This document shows, piece after piece, positions 51,601 to 55,902 of a stretch of 55,902 nucleotides of DNA (the first letter of the stretch is position 1; each line of letters opens with the position of its first letter). The translations under genes and the position numbers were made by a program. The notes beneath the pieces were generated by a model. The model saw only the letters and a list, made by a program, of their open reading frames with translations. It ran no database searches and was not told the DNA's origin. The stretch comes from Veillonellaceae bacterium. Lineage in GTDB: Bacteria > Bacillota > Negativicutes > Veillonellales > Veillonellaceae. The stretch spans positions 1 through 55,902 of the forward strand of contig CAAFQR010000056.1 of NCBI GenBank assembly GCA_900765165.1. Direction: 5' to 3'.

Positions 51601-51919
51601 AGGCCTGCGGCCGTGTTCACAAGAATGACCCGGGTATGTATTAGGTCTGACAGGTCTGCTTTGCACGTTGTCATAGCCAAGTATAGGCATTGCTGTACTA
51701 ATTATATATAGCAAAGGGAACAATCAAGCTGTTTCCTCCCTTCGGTTTCACCAATGGTCGGTTCACAGCTTGATTGTTCCCTTTTTCGCTTTATATACCT
51801 TAATTACAGCTATCCATGCCTATACTTGGCTATTTCCTTATGTCGCAACATCAGAACCTGCCAGGCCTAATAACATACCGCATGGTTCGGATCTTCGTGA
51901 GCCTTCGGCCGCTTGGCTT
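51601..51919 (+). ncRNA. Unclassified large nested hairpin, candidate structured RNA (dapA 3' region)
   Basis: Nearly the whole 319 nt folds on itself. Outer to inner: 51601-51605 with 51915-51919; 51607-51613 with 51906-51912 (perfect); 51617-51624 with 51892-51900 (one bulge); 51627-51630 with 51884-51887; 51633-51642 with 51869-51879 (one bulge); 51643-51658 with 51852-51868 (one mismatch, one bulge); 51673-51690 with 51816-51833 (18 bp perfect); 51692-51712 with 51788-51810 (AT-rich, bulged); 51713-51731 with 51766-51784 (19 bp perfect); apical loop 51732-51765. G-U pairs at 51646/51865, 51602/51918 and 51627/51887 favour a plus-strand RNA; one A-C mismatch (51650/51861) would favour the minus strand. 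It carries none of the signature sequences of tmRNA, RNase P RNA, SRP RNA or the riboswitches found elsewhere here. Alternatives: elaborate 3'UTR or a miniature palindromic element. Confidence 0.5.
51713..51786 (+). terminator. Terminator-like core of the large hairpin
   Basis: The innermost 19-bp perfect stem is followed on the plus strand by TTTTTC, so dapA transcripts could end at about 51786. The 34-nt loop is longer than usual for an intrinsic terminator. If it terminates here, the outer arms would form only in read-through RNA. Confidence 0.5.
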
Positions 51920-52010
51920 AACGCAGGGGTTAAAGATCGTGCTTAACCGGATTAAAGCGGCGCGATGGCTACATCGATAAGCAGCAATAGAGGGAGAAAA
52001 TCCTCCTAGG
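51915..52010 (+). other. Small hairpins following the large nested hairpin
   Basis: GGTTAA (51928-51933) can pair with TTAACC (51943-51948) or with TTAAC just upstream (51918-51922), which are mutually exclusive. CGATG/CATCG with loop GCTA at 51963-51976 and GGAG/CTCC at 51993-52006 follow. No T-run or gene. Possibly the 3' part of the same RNA. Confidence 0.35.
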
Positions 52011-52117
52011 CACAATGTTGATGTATTTCCCCTGGGTTCCCCTCAAAATCGGACTACAATTGACTGATAGAGAATATCGTATAGTAGCACTGATTTTATA
52101 TCAGGTTTCGCTAAGCT

Positions 52118-52241
52118 CGAAAATAGGTTTTGTTCGATTTTACTGTTCGGCTAAGTATAAAATGGGGTGGCCGGTCACATGTTCGATAGAATTAAATCTC
52201 GACTGAGTTAGGATTTTTTGAATGTTCGATGGATGTTCGAT
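52118..52241. repeat. Cluster of TGTTCGAT direct repeats
   Basis: TGTTCGAT occurs at 52131-52138, 52180-52187, 52223-52230 and 52234-52241, with a variant TGTTCGGC at 52144. On the other strand each gives CGAACA, the half-site of Bacillus-type LexA boxes. The segment 52118-52131 (CGAAAATAGGTTTT) approaches a full box. No gene lies here. The rest of 52020-52260 is AT-rich with nothing else recognised; a 63-codon frame at 52015-52206 lacks a ribosome site. Confidence 0.5.
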
Positions 52242-52266
52242 GTTATAGTCTATACATTTTGCATAA

Positions 52267-52340
52267 AAAAGACCGCTATTTATTCAGTGCTAGGTGCTTT
52301 TTGAAGCATGTTAGGTGCACTGGATAGGTAGCGGTCTTTT
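52267..52340. terminator. Bidirectional terminator after lexA
   Basis: 24-bp stem (52267-52290 with 52317-52340, a few G-U pairs) with an inner TGCTT/AAGCA hairpin, A-run on the left and T-run on the right. Stops lexA on the minus strand and any plus-strand RNA from the gap. Confidence 0.88.
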
Positions 52341-52363
52341 GGTGTTTGGGGTGTTTATTTCAC

Positions 52364-53044
52364 TTAGATGTGGTCACGAATAAGGCCAATAACTTTGCCT
52401 TCGATGATGCAGGTGTCGGTGATAATCGGTTCAAAGTCTGGGTTTTCCGGCTGCAGGCGAATGTGGCCGTTTTCACGGTAGAAGCGTTTAACCGTAGCGT
52501 CGTCGTCAATGCGAGCAACTACGATGTCACCATTGTTGGCCGTAGATTGGTTACGAACAATCAATAAGTCGCCTTCGAAGATGCCGATATCGCGCATGGA
52601 TTCGCCGCGTACGCGGAGCAAGAAGCATTCGGAGTTGCCGATTAACATAAGGGGCAACGGCAATACAGCTTCCTGGTTCTGAATGGCCGTAACAGGCATA
52701 CCAGCCTGTACAGTGCCGATAATTGGCACGTTACGGAGCTTAGCGTTAAGGGCATCAAAGGTATCGGACGACGTTACCTGATTGTCCTTAGAAACGGCTA
52801 CAGGCGGTAAATTCGGCTTCATGCCGATAACGGTAATGGCACGGTTCTTATTAACGTCGCGTTTAATATAGCCAAAGCGCTCTAAGGCGTTCAAATGGCT
52901 CTGTACAGTAGAAGTGGAGCTAAGCCCCATATATTGGCAAATTTCACGTACGCTAGGGCAGTGGTAATCTTGTTGTAAGGAGTCGATTATAAAGTCCAAA
53001 ATCTTTTTCTGTTTTGAATTGATATCTGTTGCCGGTCTTCTCAC
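52364..53044 (-). CDS. lexA: LexA repressor
   Basis: SOS repressor. N-terminal winged helix (KQKKILDFIIDSL, PSVREICQYMGLSSTSTVQSH), Ala-Gly cleavage site in GTVQAGMPV, catalytic Ser in RGESMRDIGI and Lys in DATVKRFYR of the self-cleaving domain. Length 226. The start is taken as GTG (complement of 53042-53044), because GAGGA lies 6 bases upstream; a TTG 15 bases earlier would precede that site. Divergent from yneA, as in Bacillus. Confidence 0.95.
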   Translation of the reverse strand: MRRPATDINSKQKKILDFIIDSLQQDYHCPSVREICQYMGLSSTSTVQSHLNALERFGYIKRDVNKNRAITVIGMKPNLPPVAVSKDNQVTSSDTFDALNAKLRNVPIIGTVQAGMPVTAIQNQEAVLPLPLMLIGNSECFLLRVRGESMRDIGIFEGDLLIVRNQSTANNGDIVVARIDDDATVKRFYRENGHIRLQPENPDFEPIITDTCIIEGKVIGLIRDHI

Positions 53045-53164
53045 GATAATTCCTCGCAATCTTAAAATAAAAAACTAAAAATACCTAAAACAATAGAGTG
53101 CTATAAAACATTCATCAACAGGCTGCTGATGATTAACTTCGCATCATAGTTGTATCTTATGTAT

Positions 53165-53205
53165 ATTATACGTTTTTTTTTCAAACAAAGTCAAATAATT
53201 GTTCG
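53165..53205 (-). promoter_or_regulatory. lexA promoter with overlapping LexA box
   Basis: On the minus strand TTGACT (53189-53194), 18-bp spacer, TATAAT (53165-53170). The plus-strand sequence CAAAT-AATT-GTTCG (53192-53205) overlaps the -35 and fits C(G/A)AA(C/T)-N4-GTTYG, a Bacillus-type LexA box, so autoregulation is expected. Confidence 0.7.
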
Positions 53206-53214
53206 AATAATATC

Positions 53215-53244
53215 TTGCCAAACGGATGTTTGCGTGGTATACTA
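53215..53244 (+). promoter_or_regulatory. yneA promoter with LexA box in the spacer
   Basis: TTGCCA (53215-53220), 18-bp spacer, TATACT (53239-53244). CAAAC-GGAT-GTTTG (53219-53232), a perfect 5-4-5 inverted repeat of the LexA-box type, fills the spacer. A looser copy (CAAAT-N5-GTTCG, 53268-53282) lies in the leader. The rest of the 322-bp lexA-yneA gap shows no gene. Confidence 0.7.
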
Positions 53245-53365
53245 AACACGTAAACAAACAAACGTACCAAATGCATTGTTCGATAAAAGCTAGCGAAATC
53301 GGTATATGTACGATGTAAATCTAAACAGCGTGTACGTGATGATGAAGGAGACGGAGGGGTTATTC

Positions 53366-53692
53366 ATGAAGGCAGCATTACATAACAGAGATTTTGTATT
53401 GATTATTTCCATGTGTTTAATTATGGTTTTTGGCTTCTTTTCTACAAATCCAGCCTTTGCAGTAAACGCTAATCAGACGCATACCGTTACGGTTAAAACC
53501 GGTGACACCTTGTGGGCCATAGCTTCCAAAGAAGTGGGTGAAGATACAGACATCCGTTCTGCTATATTCGCTATTAAGTCTTTAAATCATCTTACGGACA
53601 ACGATGTATTAACGCCGGGGACGGTACTTAAGATCCCGGCCTTATCGAAAGGTACTCCGTCATTGAGTCCGGAGTATGTGGCTCAAAACTAA
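53366..53692 (+). CDS. yneA: YneA-like SOS cell division inhibitor (LysM domain)
   Basis: 108 residues: an N-terminal hydrophobic span or signal anchor (FVLIISMCLIMVFGFF, about 10-26), a site like NPAFA-VNA, then one LysM domain (HTVTVKTGDTLWAIASKE split at about 39-56, to VLTPGTVLKIP). YneA in Bacillus delays septation during SOS, is divergent from lexA and has this architecture. ATG 53366 follows GGAGGGG; earlier in-frame codons lie upstream of the site. In this diderm the target divisome protein may differ. A generic LysM protein is the alternative, but location and operator favour YneA. Confidence 0.82.
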   Translation: MKAALHNRDFVLIISMCLIMVFGFFSTNPAFAVNANQTHTVTVKTGDTLWAIASKEVGEDTDIRSAIFAIKSLNHLTDNDVLTPGTVLKIPALSKGTPSLSPEYVAQN

Positions 53693-53715
53693 CATACATA
53701 CAACTGAATAGTAGG

Positions 53716-53748
53716 AACCATACAGTGGGCGGCCATTGTATGGTTTTT
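53716..53748 (+). terminator. Terminator after yneA
   Basis: 13-bp stem (53716-53728 with 53733-53745, one G-T) with GCGG loop, followed by TTT. Confidence 0.88.
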
Positions 53749-53948
53749 GCATTTATTTGCAGAAAATCTTACAATATTGGTATGGAAACGATAAATTCAA
53801 TTTATCCAATGGCGGTGCTCATCCTAGCTTCATTTTAGCCTTGTATTGTTATGACAAGAGTTAAAGGGAAGTGCAGTAAGTTCGGTCGGTGACAAACGAT
53901 TCCCAATTTAGCTGCTATCACACAAACACACAGGAGCTGAGATTAAGA

Positions 53949-54290
53949 ATGGTAACAAATATTGACAAAGAGTTTAATTGTCCCGTAGAAGCAACGCTTC
54001 AAATTATTGGCGGGAAGTACAAGTCCATCATTTTATGGTACTTGTTGGATGGCCCGAAACGCTATAGTCATTTACAGCGTGCTATCCCGCAGGCTACTAA
54101 CAAGATGCTTTCCCAGCAGTTACGGGATCTCGAATCTACAGGCATCGTATTGCGTCAGGTATTCCCGGAAGTGCCGCCTCACACAGAATATAGCTTGACG
54201 GAGCTTGGTGAAACCTTACGCCCGCTTTTGAAAACCATGTGTCAGTGGGGCGAAGACCACATGGCTGATCACATCGCGATGGCAAAATAA
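53949..54290 (+). CDS. HxlR-family winged-helix regulator
   Basis: 113 residues: FNCPVEATLQIIGGKYKSIILWYLL split at about 8-32, with the conserved Cys near residue 10; SHLQRAIPQATNKMLSQQL is the recognition region; YSLTELGETLRPLL the wing end. HxlR proteins often sense reactive electrophiles or redox through that Cys. ATG 53949 is about 10 bases after AGGAGCTGAG. The genes it may control are the SRPBCC and nitroreductase genes downstream, a frequent HxlR partner set, but a terminator separates them. Confidence 0.9.
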   Translation: MVTNIDKEFNCPVEATLQIIGGKYKSIILWYLLDGPKRYSHLQRAIPQATNKMLSQQLRDLESTGIVLRQVFPEVPPHTEYSLTELGETLRPLLKTMCQWGEDHMADHIAMAK

Positions 54291-54301
54291 TAATTCTACA
54301 C

Positions 54302-54368
54302 AACTGCTTTTTAGTAACGGTGCCTTTTTATCTAAAATGGTAACCGTTGCTGATTAGGCAGTTATTTT
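54302..54368 (+). terminator. Terminator after the HxlR gene
   Basis: Imperfect stem of about 20 bp: AACTGC...GTAACGGT (54302-54321) with ACCGTTGC...GCAGTT (about 54342-54363), then TATTTTATTTG. Confidence 0.7.
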
Positions 54369-54678
54369 ATTTGTGAAATCATCCTCACATTATATCCTCA
54401 TAGATATGATGTCGGGGCTATTTTTTTGCGCTTTTGGCAGATTTTGAAATGAAAAGCTTCCTCGGCGAAGGGGAGGTGCCTTTTATTTCACAGGAAATAT
54501 TTATGGTATACTTTAGGTGTGTATATGACATTAAAGTGCATTCTTGCCAAAACTATTGCATTGGCATATACTCATAGTATCATAAGAAACACCGGTGCAC
54601 ATTTATGATAACCATTTTTACTTAATTTTTATTTCCCGTTTGCTCTTACAACAATACAGAAAGTGAAGGTTACATACA
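54369..54678 (+). other. Intergenic leader before the SRPBCC gene
   Basis: No gene. It holds a T-run (54421-54427) after a weak hairpin, a CCTC/GGGG hairpin near 54461-54476, and a TATACT box (54507-54512) with no clear -35, possibly the promoter of the next gene. Motifs of the form ATTTCAC/GTGAAAT occur at about 54372 and 54485. Confidence 0.35.
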
Positions 54679-55194
54679 ATGAGTACACATATGATGAATG
54701 CAATTATTTGGCCCGAAGAATACACACCGGGTACGACGGACAATTTCGCGTCCAATGAAGTTATCGTAAAGGGCTTGAGCCTTGAAAAGGTTTGGAAGCA
54801 CTTGGTAACGGCGCCGCTTTGGCCGACGTACTACGATAACTCCGGTGATATTCACTATTATAACAATGATGGCGAAGAATTACAGCTGCACACGCGTTTT
54901 CACTTTTCCACTTTCGGCTTTCCTATCGAAGCAGAAGTTACGGAATTAGAAGCGCCAACGGCAACAACGCCGGGTCGTATTGCATGGCATGGCTGGGCTG
55001 AAGGCGATGCAGAAACACGCCTCGACGTACATCACGCATGGCTTGTAGAACTGCTGTCCGGTGACCGCGTTCGTATTTTGACGCAAGAATCTCAAATCGG
55101 CAAACCGGCTAAGGAATTGGCAACCACCAAACCGAACCCGATGATTAACGGTCATCAGGCGTGGCTTGATGGACTGGTAGCAGTTGGTAAATAG
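54679..55194 (+). CDS. SRPBCC-fold (START/Bet v1-like) protein
   Basis: 171 residues. The pattern FASNEVIVKGLSLEKVWKHL, then APLWPTYYDNSGDI and FGFPIEAEVTEL, matches the START-like helix-grip fold that binds hydrophobic ligands (Pfam polyketide cyclase group). The C-terminal SQIGKPAKEL and WLDGLVAVGK are also typical of the small stress-induced subgroup. No catalytic residue is assignable. AGTGAAGG precedes the ATG at a slightly long distance. Lies between an HxlR regulator and a nitroreductase, suggesting a detoxification role by context only. Confidence 0.8.
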   Translation: MSTHMMNAIIWPEEYTPGTTDNFASNEVIVKGLSLEKVWKHLVTAPLWPTYYDNSGDIHYYNNDGEELQLHTRFHFSTFGFPIEAEVTELEAPTATTPGRIAWHGWAEGDAETRLDVHHAWLVELLSGDRVRILTQESQIGKPAKELATTKPNPMINGHQAWLDGLVAVGK

Positions 55195-55308
55195 GGCGTA
55201 CCCGACATAGTGATAAGGAATGACCATGTAATCTTAGCATCTTAGCCCTTAGCCAATATTTTAGTCGATTAATTTGCCCAATTAATTTTGCAGAAAGTAG
55301 GCATAGTT

Positions 55309-55836
55309 ATGGCGATTAACATGTTAGAAGCAATTTTTACACGTTCCAGCATTCGTTCCTACACAAACGAAGCAGTTTCCTCTGAAATGATTCATCATTT
55401 GCTTGATGCAGCGATGGCCGCACCGTCTGCGGGCAATCAGCAGCCGTGGCACTTTGTCGTTGTAACCAACAATGACGTAAAGGCTAAGCTGGCTACTGTT
55501 AGCCCGTACGCAACACCGGCCGATAAGGCACCGGTAGTATTCGCCTTGTGCAATAAGAAATCCGGCAATCGCTTCGAAGGCTGTGTGCCGCAGGACATGA
55601 GCGCCGCTGCAGAAAACCTCCTGTTAGCCGTTACGGCCAACGACTTAGGCGCTGTGTGGATGGGCATCGCACCGGAAAAAGACCGCATGGAAAAAGTAAC
55701 CGCCGTGCTGTCCGAAGCAGGCATCGACATGAGTGATTTGGAACCATTCTGCTTAATCGCCGTAGGTCATCCTCAGAAACCGATTACGGAACGTCCGTCA
55801 CGGTACAAAGAAGATCGTGTCGCTTTCGTAAAATAA
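55309..55836 (+). CDS. Nitroreductase-family FMN flavoprotein
   Basis: 175 residues; FTRSSIRSYTNEAVSSEMI and AAMAAPSAGNQQPWHFVVV (FMN-binding), GCVPQDMSAAAENLLLAVTANDLGAVWMG (about 98-126), and C-terminal VGHPQKPITERPSRY. Compact single-domain form of the NfsB/NfnB superfamily. Physiological substrate unknown. The ribosome site is weak (AAAGTAGG); ATG 55321, four codons later, is an alternative start. No terminator is seen in the last 66 bases. Confidence 0.88.
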   Translation: MAINMLEAIFTRSSIRSYTNEAVSSEMIHHLLDAAMAAPSAGNQQPWHFVVVTNNDVKAKLATVSPYATPADKAPVVFALCNKKSGNRFEGCVPQDMSAAAENLLLAVTANDLGAVWMGIAPEKDRMEKVTAVLSEAGIDMSDLEPFCLIAVGHPQKPITERPSRYKEDRVAFVK

Positions 55837-55902
55837 ATTACAACTGACATAGTACCTTGAAGTTTTTTTATGTAAGATTCAGCTTGAATATATAAGAAAG
55901 AA

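Noticed and set aside
51601..52010. tmRNA, RNase P RNA, SRP RNA or a known riboswitch in the dapA-lexA gap
   Set aside because: Signature sequences of these classes (for example the SRP GGAAGGAAGCAG tetraloop region, RNase P GGAAAGTCC, tmRNA tRNA-like ends) are absent on both strands as far as can be read by eye.
52015..52206. Plus-strand frame of 63 codons after the nested hairpin
   Set aside because: No convincing ribosome site, atypical composition and no recognisable family.
1..55902. CRISPR arrays, insertion sequences, prophage or toxin-antitoxin modules
   Set aside because: No regularly spaced repeats, transposase, integrase or paired small genes were seen; the gene order is that of a conserved chromosome.

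Overview
The window reads as chromosome from a Negativicutes (Veillonella/Dialister/Megasphaera-like) bacterium: a Firmicute with an outer membrane. This assignment is inferred from the gene set and not from a database match. The outer membrane is implied by a trimeric autotransporter (YadA-type) anchor at the left end. The Firmicute side is implied by a divergent lexA/yneA SOS pair with Bacillus-like operators, an L-box (lysine) riboswitch, an RFN (FMN) riboswitch, Asp23-family proteins, and a nusB-xseA-xseB-ispA-tlyA-nadK-argR-recN housekeeping run. Almost everything is on the plus strand; the only minus-strand genes are tpx, a small hypothetical gene and lexA.

Layout. 1-6132: a very large Thr/Gly/Asn-rich adhesin, 5'-truncated by the window edge and split by a single in-frame TAG from its own membrane anchor. 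6374-11212: promoter, FMN riboswitch and riboflavin operon ribD-ribE-ribBA-ribH, with hslO coupled to ribH. 11409-15997: methylthioadenosine and S-adenosylhomocysteine recycling (mtnP-mtnA, ahcY-mtaD). 16101-20359: tpx, then a heterodimeric ABC exporter with one degenerate ATP site. 20397-22467: a SpoU methylase, larB, and the C-terminal half of LarC alone. 22631-27207: YdjC-type deacetylase, flippase-like membrane protein, ACT regulator, hom and thrB. 27379-29381: tRNA-Pro(GGG), htpX, ndk and a cobalamin adenosyltransferase. 29910-36535: cobalamin assembly (cobU, cobQ, cbiB, cobS, pduX, cobD, cobC). 36542-48327: rsuA, a prolidase, efp, two Asp23 proteins, and the nusB to recN run with a TsaD paralogue. 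48397-51582: promoter, lysine riboswitch and dapB-asd-dapA. 51583-52363: a 780-bp gene-free region dominated by a nested hairpin of about 320 nt. 52364-53692: lexA and yneA. 53949-55836: HxlR regulator, SRPBCC protein and a nitroreductase.

How the parts connect. Riboflavin, B12, SAM-byproduct recycling, the aspartate-family pathway (asd, dapA, dapB, hom, thrB) and possibly the nickel-pincer cofactor make this a metabolically dense segment. PduX plus CobD supply (R)-1-aminopropan-2-ol phosphate from threonine for CbiB; CobU, CobS and CobC complete the lower ligand. The least explained items are the 51601-51919 structure, the nonsense-split adhesin with a coiled-coil tail after its barrel, and larB with an orphan LarC2. 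No CRISPR array, transposase, integrase or prophage was seen.
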